From: an uncultured Candidatus Altimarinota bacterium
Lineage (GTDB): Bacteria > Patescibacteriota > Gracilibacteria > BD1-5 > UBA6164
Assembly (NCBI GenBank): GCA_937931775.1
Contig: CALHAQ010000024.1
Coordinates: 1 to 10,439 of the forward strand
Length of the DNA stretch: 10,439 bases
Direction of reading: 5' to 3'
The translations under genes and the position numbers were made by a program. The notes beneath the pieces were generated by a model, which had not been told where the DNA came from, did no database searches, and saw only the letters and a program-made list of their open reading frames with translations. Below are positions 1 to 6,657 of this stretch, piece by piece; positions within the stretch are counted from its first letter, which is position 1, and each line of letters starts with the position of its first letter.

Positions 1-118
1 AGCAAATGTTGATATGCCTTCTCCTGTAGACAATTCTCCTGCTAATGATACTCCAGCTGTTAAGAAATCTAAACCTAAACAAGAAGAAGAAATTTCTGTA
101 GAAGATCTTCCATTCTAA
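1..118 (+). CDS. ssb: Single-stranded DNA-binding protein, C-terminal end (partial)
   Basis: Only the last 38 codons are in the window; the frame runs from base 2 to a TAA at 116-118. The visible part is a flexible linker rich in Pro, Ser, Asn, Lys and Glu, ending in the acidic tip EDLPF. In bacterial SSB this tip (usually D-D-I/L-P-F) docks repair and replication proteins such as exonuclease I, RecO and PriA, while the missing N-terminal OB fold binds single-stranded DNA. The disordered-linker-plus-acidic-tip arrangement is very characteristic, but the OB fold itself is not seen. A strong terminator follows 12 bases after the stop, so ssb is last in its transcript. Confidence 0.85.
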   Translation, partial: ANVDMPSPVDNSPANDTPAVKKSKPKQEEEISVEDLPF

Positions 119-130
119 ACATATAGTATA

Positions 131-160
131 AAAAACACTCCTAACAGTAGGAGTGTTTTT
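131..160. terminator. Bidirectional intrinsic terminator between ssb and the convergent membrane protein gene
   Basis: A perfect 13-bp inverted repeat, AAAAACACTCCTA (131-143) and TAGGAGTGTTTTT (148-160), surrounds a 4-base loop ACAG. The A-run on one side and T-run on the other let it work in both directions. It sits between the ssb stop at 118 and the minus-strand stop at 198, so it can end both transcripts. Confidence 0.9.
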
Positions 161-197
161 TAAAAGATCTTAATATTAACTGTTAAGAAATATTCAT

Positions 198-1196
198 TTA
201 AAAATTCTTCAACTCATATTCACTATCTCATACTGAAAGTATGATTTTATTGTCTCTCCATTCTATTTTATCTATATCTAGATTTGTTGTTTTCAGGAGC
301 TTTCTTGTTTTATCCTTTTGTGAAAATTTTATTATGAGGTTTCATTTTTCTGTGAAGTTAAAGTTTTGTTTTTTCTGATCTTCGTCATCATAAATTATTC
401 ATATAATATCATTTCCAAAACTTACGAAATCTCGAAAAAGATACTGAAATTCTGAATTTCAGCTAGAAATATTGTATAGAAATGTCCCTTTATTTGTAAC
501 TATTTGATAGCTTCATTGTTTCTGGCCTGCTTTGATATAATTTATAGGAATCTTAAATGAAAGAGGATGAACTTTTCCTTCTCAAGTTAAAAGAATAAAA
601 TTATTCTCTCATAAAGAGATGAATACATCTTCAGATGAAGGAATACTGCTTACGCTGATATCGTCTTGTTTCACTCGTTGAAAATTCTGAATAGGGTAAG
701 TTTTTCCTTCAACTATGTACTCTAGTAGCAACTCATTATCATTTTCCGTGAAAGAAATACTTCTCTGTGTGCCTAAAGAAAATCTTGCATATGAAGACTT
801 TTCATCTCGAAGACGTTGTATTTTTTGCTGAGCAGTTTCTTCCAAACTTTCATCTATAAAGGCATCAAGAAATACCTTTTTTTCAAGCTCTAAAACAAGC
901 GATTCTCTCCCTCTCGCTCATATCTTTGCAGAAATTATTTTTGTTTCATAGCCTTGTTTTATAATAGATATATTATAATCAAATGGTGATACATTTGCGA
1001 TAACACACTCTGATTCTGGACATTCATGTACCCATTTTTGAGCAGTGGAAGAGGCAAATAACACTACCCTATAGTCTGAAACATTTGCATTTACTGTGAG
1101 AGTTGCTGTGTAATACACAAAAAAATAGAGATAAACAAGAATAAGAGCTCACAAAGTTCCTATTAAAATCAATAATGCATAAAGTTTACGTGTCAT
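198..1196 (-). CDS. Membrane-anchored extracytoplasmic protein with PEGA-like domain, function unknown
   Basis: The 332-residue protein is read through nine in-frame UGA (Gly) codons from ATG at 1196 to TAA at 198-200. Residues about 5-29 form one hydrophobic helix preceded by Arg/Lys, so it is probably an N-in anchor with the rest outside. Residues about 32-92 look like a PEGA-type beta-sandwich (alternating beta strands, then the pattern VSPFDYNISIIKQGYETK). A Gln/Glu/Lys/Arg-rich helix follows near 105-130, then several short beta-rich repeats of the type FILLTGEGKVHPL and GSYQIVTNKGTFLYNI that resemble beta-propeller blades. No catalytic motif is recognisable. The family is not known to me; a surface or scaffold role is inferred. 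Possible signals at the start are an AAGGAG 13 bases upstream (long spacing) or a TATACT box 6 bases upstream, which would give a leaderless mRNA. Confidence 0.85.
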
Positions 1197-1202
1197 AGAG
1201 TG

Positions 1203-1230
1203 AGTATATCTCCTTATTAAAATTTGCAAA
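1203..1230 (-). promoter_or_regulatory. Candidate promoter for the PEGA-like membrane protein gene, possibly leaderless
   Basis: On the minus strand, TATACT (1203-1208) lies 16 bases after TTTGCA (1225-1230). Transcription would begin about 6-7 bases after the -10 box, that is at or next to the ATG at 1196. The same stretch holds AAGGAG (1210-1215), a good Shine-Dalgarno sequence but 13 bases from the ATG. The two readings exclude each other, and sequence alone does not decide. Confidence 0.4.
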
Positions 1231-1280
1231 GGTAACAATCTCCACTATGCTTGATGCATCTATTTTTTAGTGTAAAATAC

Positions 1281-2114
1281 ATGATTCTTGATGGAAGAAC
1301 AATAGCTCAAAACATCTATAACTCTCTAGGAGAAGATATTGCACAACTTAAGGATACCCCTACTCTTGGAGCCATTTTAGTATGAAATAATGATGAAAGC
1401 CTTAGATATATCAAGCAAAAAAGAAAATTTGCCGAAAAAACCTGAATAAACTTCAAACTCTTTCAATTTGAAGACACCATTTCTGAAGAAGCACTGAAAT
1501 CAGAAATTCTCAAACTTAATAATAATACAGAAATATCTGGATATATTGTACAACTTCCCCTCCCAAAACATATAAATGAATTGAGAGTAATACGAAATAT
1601 TGACCCTAAAAAAGATGTTGATGGATTTCATCCTGAAAATCAGTGAAAAGTCATGATTTGAGATCTTACTGGTTTTGCTCCATGTACTCCTGCAGGAGTG
1701 ATGAAAATATTAGAACATTATAATATAACTCTTGTTTGAAAAAAGATAAGTATCCTCGGGAGAAGTAATATTGTTGGAAAACCTCTTACAATGATGTGTA
1801 TCAACGCTGGAGCAACTGTTACAAGTTGTAATTCACGTACCCCAGATATTAGTGAGTTTACTAAAAATTCTGATATAGTTATTTGTGCTACGGGTATCCC
1901 TCACATACTCAAAGCTCATATGACCTCACCAGATAGCATTGTTATAGATGTAGGATTCTCTATTGTAAATGGAGAAATACATTGAGATGCTGACTATAAT
2001 GCTCTTATATCACAATGAAATAGTGTAACTCCCGTTCCTGGATGAGTTGGTCCTATGACCGTTGCGATGCTCTTATCAAACACTTACAAGGCTCATATAT
2101 TAGCTCATGAATAA
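1281..2114 (+). CDS. folD: Bifunctional methylenetetrahydrofolate dehydrogenase/methenyltetrahydrofolate cyclohydrolase
   Basis: FolD interconverts 5,10-methylene-, 5,10-methenyl- and 10-formyl-tetrahydrofolate in the cytosol, using NADP+, and feeds one-carbon units to purine and formyl-Met synthesis. The 277-residue product (family about 280-290) starts at ATG 1281 with MILDGRTIA and carries all family signatures: YIKQK (Tyr43, Lys47, the cyclohydrolase residues), VQLPLP, DPKKDVDGF, PCTPAGV, GRSNIVGKP of the Rossmann domain, and PVPGGVGPMT near the C-terminus. Eight glycines are encoded by UGA, including Gly35, Gly55 and Gly255 in PVPGGVGP; the last shows directly that UGA means Gly. The 3' end overlaps the next gene by 8 bases, suggesting translational coupling. 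No clear Shine-Dalgarno sequence precedes the ATG. Confidence 0.97.
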
Positions 2115-2343
2115 GAATTTTAGTTTAAGTATCATATTATGATCTATAGTGTTATCATTTTTTCTCGGATACATATACGCATATAGATTATACATAATAA
2201 AAGTTACTCAAAAATCGGAAGCAATTGAGTACGTAGATATATCAACTTCAAGTAGAAATATTACTATAAAAAATACTCCTGAAAATATCCGTTTTAGAGT
2301 GAATGGAAGTATTATACATACTGGAAGTATTGACCTGAAGTAG
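2107..2343 (+). CDS. Small single-pass membrane protein, unknown function
   Basis: The 78-residue product begins at ATG 2107 inside the end of folD (ATGAATAA, 8-base overlap) and ends at TAG 2341-2343. One UGA codon encodes Gly12. After a short polar start (MNKNF), residues 6-26 form one hydrophobic helix. A Tyr/Arg/Lys stretch follows (AYRLYIIKVTQK), then a polar, probably extracytoplasmic, beta-rich tail of about 45 residues. The tail ends with a pattern (TPENIRFRVNGSIIHTGSI) that could be one small beta-hairpin module. The family is not recognised. The overlap argues that the gene is real and co-translated with folD; a functional link to folate metabolism is not implied. Confidence 0.7.
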
Positions 2344-2369
2344 AGAGGAAAAAATCCTGAAAAAAAATT

Positions 2370-2397
2370 TTGACTCTTGCCTTAATATTTATACAAT
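2370..2397 (+). promoter_or_regulatory. Promoter of the tRNA cluster
   Basis: TTGACT (2370-2375) and TACAAT (2392-2397) are separated by 16 bases, close to sigma-70-type consensus. The predicted start near 2404 gives a leader of about 18 bases before the first tRNA at 2423. No equally good box is seen before tRNA-Pro or tRNA-Ile, so one transcript for the cluster is likely. Confidence 0.7.
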
Positions 2398-2422
2398 ACC
2401 CAAGCTTTAAAGAGTAATAGAT

Positions 2423-2499
2423 GCGGGTGTAGCTCAATTGGCTAGAGCATCTGCCTTCCAAGCAGAGGGTTGTGAGTTCGAGTCTCATCACCCGCTCCA
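2423..2499 (+). tRNA. tRNA-Gly(UCC)
   Basis: A full cloverleaf is visible: acceptor GCGGGTG (2423-2429) with CACCCGC (2489-2495), D-stem GCTC/GAGC, anticodon stem TCTGC/GCAGA with loop CTTCCAA (anticodon TCC at 2457-2459), and T-arm with TTCGAGT. The discriminator is T and CCA is encoded (2497-2499). It reads GGA and GGG. It is not the UGA decoder, which would need anticodon UCA and must be elsewhere in the genome. Eight T residues follow directly after CCA. Confidence 0.97.
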
Positions 2500-2519
2500 T
2501 TTTTTTTCAAAGCACTGGA

Positions 2520-2567
2520 ACTTAGAATTTAGGATTATAAAATTCTAATTATATCTAAGTTTTTTTT
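2520..2567 (+). terminator. Terminator-like structure with an alternative hairpin between tRNA-Gly and tRNA-Pro
   Basis: ACTTAGA (2520-2526) can pair with TCTAAGT (2554-2560), followed by a T-run to 2567, as in an intrinsic terminator with a long apical region. A competing 9-bp stem, TTAGAATTT (2522-2530) with AAATTCTAA (2540-2548), uses the same 5' bases. The pairs are all A-T rich, so it is weak. It could be a processing or partial-termination site; its role is unproven. Confidence 0.4.
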
Positions 2568-2580
2568 ATAGAAACACCGA

Positions 2581-2657
2581 CGGGGACTGGCGCAATTGGC
2601 TAGCGCACACGCTTTGGGAGCGTGGGGTTGTGAGTTCGAGTCTCGCGTCCCCGACCA
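2581..2657 (+). tRNA. tRNA-Pro(UGG)
   Basis: Acceptor CGGGGAC (2581-2587) pairs with GTCCCCG (2647-2653), giving the C1-G72 pair typical of bacterial tRNA-Pro. The D-stem is GCGC/GCGC and the anticodon stem CACGC/GCGTG, with loop TTTGGGA (anticodon TGG at 2615-2617, G at position 37). The T-arm contains TTCGAGT, the discriminator is A and CCA is encoded (2655-2657). It can read all four CCN codons by wobble. Confidence 0.97.
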
Positions 2658-2663
2658 TTAAGT

Positions 2664-2703
2664 CTCGTTTGCGACGAATGACAAAGTCAGGAGTCACAAA
2701 GAG
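2664..2703 (+). repeat. Hairpin element in tRNA-Pro/tRNA-Ile spacer (copy 1)
   Basis: Bases 2664-2675 (CTC-G-TTTG-C-GAC) pair with 2693-2703, giving ten pairs with a bulged G2667 and a C2672/A2696 mismatch. The loop holds a small inner stem TGAC-AAA-GTCA (2679-2689). The same fold, with bulge and mismatch in the same places but different paired bases, recurs after tRNA-Ile at 2848-2883. Flanks are also shared (ATTAAGT before, AGTTA after). It may be a dispersed palindromic element or a tRNA-processing signal. Confidence 0.6.
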
Positions 2704-2708
2704 AGTTA

Positions 2709-2739
2709 TGCCTCTTGAACTATAAGTTTAAGAATGGCA
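2709..2739 (+). other. Second hairpin in the tRNA-Pro/tRNA-Ile spacer
   Basis: TGCC (2709-2712 region) pairs with GGCA (2736-2739), and CTTGAAC (2714-2720) pairs with GTTTAAG (2726-2732, one G-T pair) around the loop TATAA. It has no T-run behind it and no counterpart after tRNA-Ile was seen. It may help define the precursor ends for processing, or be chance. Confidence 0.35.
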
Positions 2740-2763
2740 AGTTTCTATAAAAAAATACTTTTA

Positions 2764-2840
2764 GGGCGTATAGCTCAGTTGGTTAGAGCGCACGACTGAT
2801 AATCGTGAGGTCCCAAGTTCAACTCTTGGTACGCCCACCA
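2764..2840 (+). tRNA. tRNA-Ile(GAU)
   Basis: Acceptor GGGCGTA (2764-2770) pairs with TACGCCC (2830-2836). The D-stem is GCTC/GAGC and the anticodon stem CACGA/TCGTG, with loop CTGATAA (anticodon GAT at 2798-2800). The T-loop is TTCAACT, the discriminator A, and CCA is encoded (2838-2840). It reads AUC and AUU. It is the last tRNA of the cluster. Confidence 0.97.
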
Positions 2841-2847
2841 TATTAAG

Positions 2848-2883
2848 TTTCTCTTGCGATGAGCATAGCGAATCACAAGGAAA
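2848..2883 (+). repeat. Hairpin element after tRNA-Ile (copy 2)
   Basis: TTTC-T-CTTG-C-GAT (2848-2860) pairs with 2872-2883 in eleven pairs, with T2852 bulged and a C2857/A2875 mismatch, the same architecture as the copy at 2664-2703. Three pairs differ between copies by compensating changes (C-G to T-A twice, T-A to C-G once). A short internal repeat of its loop, GAGCA(A)TAGCGA, recurs just downstream near 2891-2904. Confidence 0.6.
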
Positions 2884-2926
2884 GTTACATTGAGCAATAG
2901 CGAGATGCAAACCAAATCCCAGAAAC

Positions 2927-2958
2927 AAAAAACACTTAGAATTTTCTAAGTGTTTTTT
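2927..2958. terminator. Bidirectional terminator between the tRNA cluster and the ABC-F gene
   Basis: A 14-bp inverted repeat, AAAAAACACTTAGA (2927-2940) and TCTAAGTGTTTTTT (2945-2958), with loop ATTT. The A-run and T-run make it functional both for the tRNA transcript and for the convergent ABC-F gene, whose stop is at 2963-2965. Confidence 0.9.
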
Positions 2959-2962
2959 ATTA

Positions 2963-4417
2963 TTATTTTAAATCAAGATATTGATCCATACGTATTTGCC
3001 ATACGAATTCATCAACGTGGGATACAAGTATCATTCCTCCTTTAAACTTATCAAGAGCTGCTGCTATGACTGGTATATGACGGAAGTTAATATGATTCGT
3101 TGGTTCATCAAGTATAAGGATCCCTGGTTTTAGAAATACAAGCCTACAAAATGCAACAAGTCCTTTTTGTCACTCTGATAAATGCCCAATCTGCGTCTTC
3201 ATAATTTCTCCTGTTATCAGGAAACCTGCAGCCTTTGATCTAAGGTCTTGTTCTGTCATTTCTTCTGCAGCTTCTCTAAGACAATCATATACCGTTTGAT
3301 CAAAATCTAGGTTTGAAAAGTCTTGTCTATAGTACCCTATCCTTACTCCATCAGCGACAGTGACTCAAGTTTCATCTCCATTTACTATCTTTTCGAGTAG
3401 TGTAGATTTTCCAATCCCATTTGGTCCAGCAAGCAGGAGATGATCATCTTTTCTAAGTTTTACTTCTTCTGGTCTTTCTACAACTTGATCGTGTTCTATG
3501 ATATGTACTGAATGAATTTCAAGCAGTACTCCTCAAATATCCTCCTGCATAGGAATAATAAAGTCTTTAATAGTCTTATCTTCTTTTCTATTATCTACCA
3601 TATCATCCTCCATTTCTGCAGCTGCTTCTTTCATTTTTTTTGCTACAGCTCTCAGTTTTCATCCCTTATGGGCAAAAACATTTGCTTGATCTTTTTTCGC
3701 TTGAGCCTCTTTTTGAAGACGAGCATTTGCCATATTATCTTTCTCTATTTTCTTTCTGATTTGTTCTACAACATCATGATAGTCTCCTACAAATTGCTCT
3801 ACTCTTTTTGTATATACATCAAGGTATAGTACTCCATCTGTAAAACTATTAAGAAAATCCGCATCATGAGAAATTACTAATACAGTTTTTTTATAATCTT
3901 TCAGAAATTCTGTTAGGTGCCATATTCCTTCACTATCGAGATTATTTGTTGGCTCATCAAGTAGGAGAATATCTGGATCTTGAATAAGTGCTGCTGCGAG
4001 AAGAAGTCTTGCTTGTTGTCCTCCTGAAAATGCTCATATTTTTTTATCGAGAGCTGCCGAGAGGTTTACGACCTTCAATACATCTGTAATTTGTTTATCA
4101 ATATTAAACTCATCTTTATCTGGGTAATATTTTCTGAAAAAATCTTGGACCGATAGTTCTTTATCTTCTGCAAGTACTACTTGGTACCCTGTCGCAATAG
4201 TTGCGTCTTTGGGAGTATTAATTACTCACATCTTTTTCTCAAGACTTCCATTAATAAGTTTAAAAATAGTTGATTTTCCAGCCCCATTTTGTCCCATAAT
4301 AGTTATCTTTGAGCCTTTTCGAACATTAAAGCTAACTTCTTCTAAAATGGGTTTTCGAAAATCATAGTGAAAATCAACTTCTTTAAAGCTTATAACAGTC
4401 TCATTACTTGTACTCAC
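2963..4417 (-). CDS. ABC-F family ATPase (ribosome-associated, no membrane domain)
   Basis: The 484-residue protein has two ATP-binding cassettes and no membrane segment, the hallmark of ABC-F translation factors, which act at the ribosomal E-site. Cassette 1 has Walker A GQNGAGKST, signature FSGGQQ and Walker B LLLDEPTNNLD. A charged Lys/Glu/Ala-rich linker follows (around residues 215-270). Cassette 2 has GPNGIGKST, a variant signature LSEGQKG and LILDEPTNHIN. Both Walker B Glu residues are present, so both sites could hydrolyse ATP. Six glycines are UGA-coded, including the Gly of LSEGQ. It is shorter than EttA or Uup (about 530-635), with a brief linker and no C-terminal extension. The start is GTG at 4417, because the frame upstream lacks a better codon. 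The subfamily, and whether it is a resistance or housekeeping type, cannot be told. Confidence 0.95.
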
Positions 4418-4424
4418 GCGTAAA

Positions 4425-4452
4425 ATTTTATAAATAACTCGGAAGGATTATA
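4425..4452 (-). promoter_or_regulatory. Candidate -10 elements upstream of the ABC-F gene
   Basis: On the minus strand a TAAAAT (4425-4430) ends 7 bases before the GTG start, which would place transcription at the start codon (leaderless). A perfect TATAAT (4447-4452) further upstream would instead give a leader of about 25 bases. No convincing -35 box or Shine-Dalgarno sequence is seen for either. Confidence 0.35.
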
Positions 4453-4491
4453 GAGAAAAATATCAAAAAAGAAAGTTTTGCCCTAAAAACT

Positions 4492-4514
4492 CCAAAAGCC
4501 CTCTTTGAGGGCTT
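4492..4514 (-). terminator. Terminator downstream of the microprotein gene
   Basis: Read on the minus strand, AAGCCCTC and GAGGGCTT form an 8-bp stem with loop AAA, followed by TT, GGAG and TTTTT. The stem is G-C rich for this genome. It is the third of three hairpins after the 45-residue open frame and the only one followed by T residues. Confidence 0.65.
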
Positions 4515-4525
4515 AATGTACGATG

Positions 4526-4553
4526 TGAGGTAGGAACCAAGGTTCCTACCTCA
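4526..4553. repeat. Perfect 13-bp palindrome between the ABC-F and microprotein genes
   Basis: TGAGGTAGGAACC (4526-4538) and its exact complement (4541-4553) are separated by two bases. No T-run follows on either strand, so it is not a standard terminator. It could be an RNA hairpin in the 3' end of the microprotein transcript, a protein-binding dyad or a dispersed palindromic element. Confidence 0.6.
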
Positions 4554-4570
4554 TCATGAAAGAAAGAATG

Positions 4571-4584
4571 CCCCTATTCAGGGG
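4571..4584 (-). other. Short hairpin directly after the microprotein stop codon
   Basis: Immediately next to the TAA (4585-4587), the minus strand forms a 5-bp stem CCCCT/AGGGG with the tetraloop GAAT. It is the first of three stems in the 3' region and could protect the message end. Confidence 0.45.
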
Positions 4585-4722
4585 TTACTTGATTTTTTCC
4601 CAGAGCCTTTCTATTTTTTGTTTCAGCTCGGATTCTACTTTTGCAGAAGAAAAACCAAGTTCTTTACCAACCTTGTATTGTCGAATAAGCTCAAGATATA
4701 GTTCTATATCCTTGTTGCCCAT
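4585..4722 (-). CDS. 45-residue charged helical microprotein, unknown function
   Basis: The open frame runs from ATG 4722 to TAA 4585-4587. The product begins MGNKDIELYLELIRQYKVG and is rich in Lys, Glu, Leu and Ile. Hydrophobic residues recur every 3-4 positions, so it should form two amphipathic helices (residues about 4-20 and 26-44) joined by GFSS. No signal peptide or membrane segment is seen. A Shine-Dalgarno-like AAAAGGA lies about 10 bases upstream, and a promoter with an exact TTGACA lies at 4786-4791, so it has its own expression signals. There are no UGA codons, but only three glycines. The family is not recognised. It might instead be part of a structured RNA, since three hairpins follow. 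Confidence 0.6.
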   Translation of the reverse strand: MGNKDIELYLELIRQYKVGKELGFSSAKVESELKQKIERLWEKIK

Positions 4723-4742
4723 ATTCTTACCATCCTTTTCCT

Positions 4743-4791
4743 ACACCTTTAATGGTGTTAGTATATTTTATATAAAAATATGAAATGTCAA
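4743..4791 (-). promoter_or_regulatory. Promoter and leader hairpin of the microprotein gene
   Basis: The minus strand has an exact -35 TTGACA (4786-4791) in the gap after glmS. Possible -10 boxes are TAAAAT (15-base spacing) or TATACT (20-base spacing), neither at the ideal 17. Downstream, ACACC-ATTAAA-GGTGT forms a 5-bp leader hairpin ahead of the AAAAGGA ribosome-binding site. Confidence 0.5.
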
Positions 4792-4817
4792 GTTATTTAT
4801 ATACCCTGTGATATTAC

Positions 4818-6641
4818 TTATTCAACTGTTACTGATTTTGCAAGATTTCTAGGTTTATCTATATCCCTTCCAAGAGCTTCTGCTAGATAGAGTGCAAAGA
4901 GATAACTTGTCGTGAGAGCTGTAAATACTGAAAGGAGTTCTGATGTCTTTGGGAGTTCTATAGCATCTGTATAGAGCTCCTTATGAGTATCAGTAGATGA
5001 TATAAATCAAAGTATTGGTCCTTCTCTAGCTGCCACTTCTTGAATATTTGAAATGGTTTTTGCGTAAAATTTTCACATTGGATTAAATACCATTGTTGGA
5101 AATTCTCGACTCACAAGAGCGAGTGGTCCATGTTTTAATTCTCACGCTGAATATGATTCGCAGTGAATATATGAAAGTTCTTTACACTTAAGTGCTGCTT
5201 CTCCTGCGACTGGATAAAAGTAATTTCTTCCAAGAACAAACATATCCTTATATTTTGAATACTTTTTAGCAATTTTCTTGATATTTGGTGCATCCATAAG
5301 TGCATGAGAAATTTTATCTGGAAGTCACGCAAGTTCTGAAATAATTTCCCTGATATCACTCACTTGCATATCTCTTTTTTGCCCAAGACTCAGTGCCATC
5401 ATAAGAAGTACTCATACTTGCGCTATAACATTTTTTGTACTCGCAACTCATACTTCTACACCTGCATGAGAATATAATCCATAGTCAGCCATTCGAGCTA
5501 TAGTAGAACCTACTACATTTACCACTCCAAAAGTATGGCATCATTTTGCTTTTACTATCTTCATAGATTCTCGTACATCTGCGGTTTCTCATGACTGTGA
5601 AAGAAATACATACAGTGTTTTAGAGTCTGGAATAAACACATCCGAAAGAAATTCACTTGAAATAATAGCACTACAATGAATTTTAGAAAAGTTACGGAAG
5701 AAATATCCCCCGATTTCTCCAGCATAATAACTAGATCCTGAGGATATAATACAAATTCTTTCTATATCAAGATCTCACAGAGCATCAAGCGTCTCATTTT
5801 GTATACTTTTTTCTTCAAAATTTATCCGACCAGACCATACATTTTCGAGTACTGATGGGATATCAAAAATTTCTTTCTCTGTATAACTCGTAAAACTCCC
5901 AAGTTCATCAATTTTTTGACTTTCTTCTATATTTTGAGATGCTCTTTCTACTTGCTGTCCAGCGAGATAAATAGAATATTTCTTGCCCTCTATTACAACC
6001 ATTTCATGATCTTCTAAAATTGTATAGGTCTGCGCAAGAGCCGCTAAAGCGTTTACATCACTCGATATATATACCCCATCTTCTGCTGTCCCTACTATGA
6101 GTGGACTTCAAAGTTTTATTCCTACTATTTTTCCTGGATCTTGTTTATCTATTACTGCCAAAGAATAGGCTCATACAAGCTTTTTTGCGACAGCCTCAAG
6201 AGTAGACTTTAGTTCTCCAGTATAGAGCGTTTCTATAAGTTTTGCGACTACCTCTGTATCTGTTTGTGAATAAAAATTATGCTCTGACTCTAGTCAGGCC
6301 TTGAGCTCTTTATAATTTTCTATAATACCATTATGTACTATATAAAACCTCTCATTTGATGAGATATGAGGATGTGTATTTTCCTGTGTTACTCCACCAT
6401 GAGTAGCCCAACGTGTATGAGCTATACCAGTAGTATAGAAGGTTTTGTCTGATGATGTATCTTCTACTTTACTTGCAAGAGCAGATACCCTTCCAACTGC
6501 TTTTTCTAAGAATACTTCATTTTTTTCATTTATTCCGACTATTCCAGCACTATCATAACCTCTATATTCGAGCATCCTTAGTCCATTTACAAGTTTTTCT
6601 CTACAATCTGTATCACCATTATAGGCAAATATTCCACACAT
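4818..6641 (-). CDS. glmS: Glutamine--fructose-6-phosphate aminotransferase (isomerising)
   Basis: GlmS makes glucosamine-6-phosphate from fructose-6-phosphate and glutamine, the first step to UDP-GlcNAc for cell envelope polymers. At 607 residues it matches the E. coli enzyme (609). The N-terminal glutaminase half starts MCGIFAYNG (Cys2 nucleophile), then RGYDSAG, HTRWATHGG, NTHPH, VHNGIIENY and SQTDTEV. The isomerase half has two SIS domains with SGSSYYAG, SQSGETADV, ASTKN and SAGELKHGPLALV, ending RNLAKSVTVE as in E. coli. Twelve glycines are UGA-coded, including those in SQSGET and SAGELKHG. It is 16 bases downstream of the 6658-7035 gene and probably co-transcribed. That gap is too short for a glmS ribozyme. 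No terminator hairpin is seen after the stop. Confidence 0.98.
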
Positions 6642-6657
6642 AGTTTATATTTAAAAA

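Noticed and set aside
1251..1278. TTGATG and TAAAAT as the folD promoter
   Set aside because: The boxes are 16 bases apart, but the -10 box ends 2 bases before the ATG, so transcription would begin inside the coding sequence.
1281..2114. The folD region as a decayed pseudogene with eight premature stops
   Set aside because: All interruptions are UGA, none are UAA or UAG, and each falls where the family has or tolerates glycine. Neighbouring genes show the same pattern, so this is recoding and not decay.
3512..3829. Open frame on the plus strand, 105 codons, hydrophobic product
   Set aside because: It lies antisense to the well-supported ABC-F gene. Its Phe/Leu/Ser-rich product is what the complement of Lys/Glu-rich coding sequence gives, and it has no start signals.
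4556..4783. Plus-strand open frame across the microprotein gene
   Set aside because: The minus-strand 45-residue frame has a promoter, ribosome-binding-like site and terminator; the plus frame runs through the hairpins and the promoter in reverse.
6642..6657. glmS ribozyme/riboswitch upstream of glmS
   Set aside because: Only 16 bases separate glmS from the preceding stop codon, far too few for the ribozyme.
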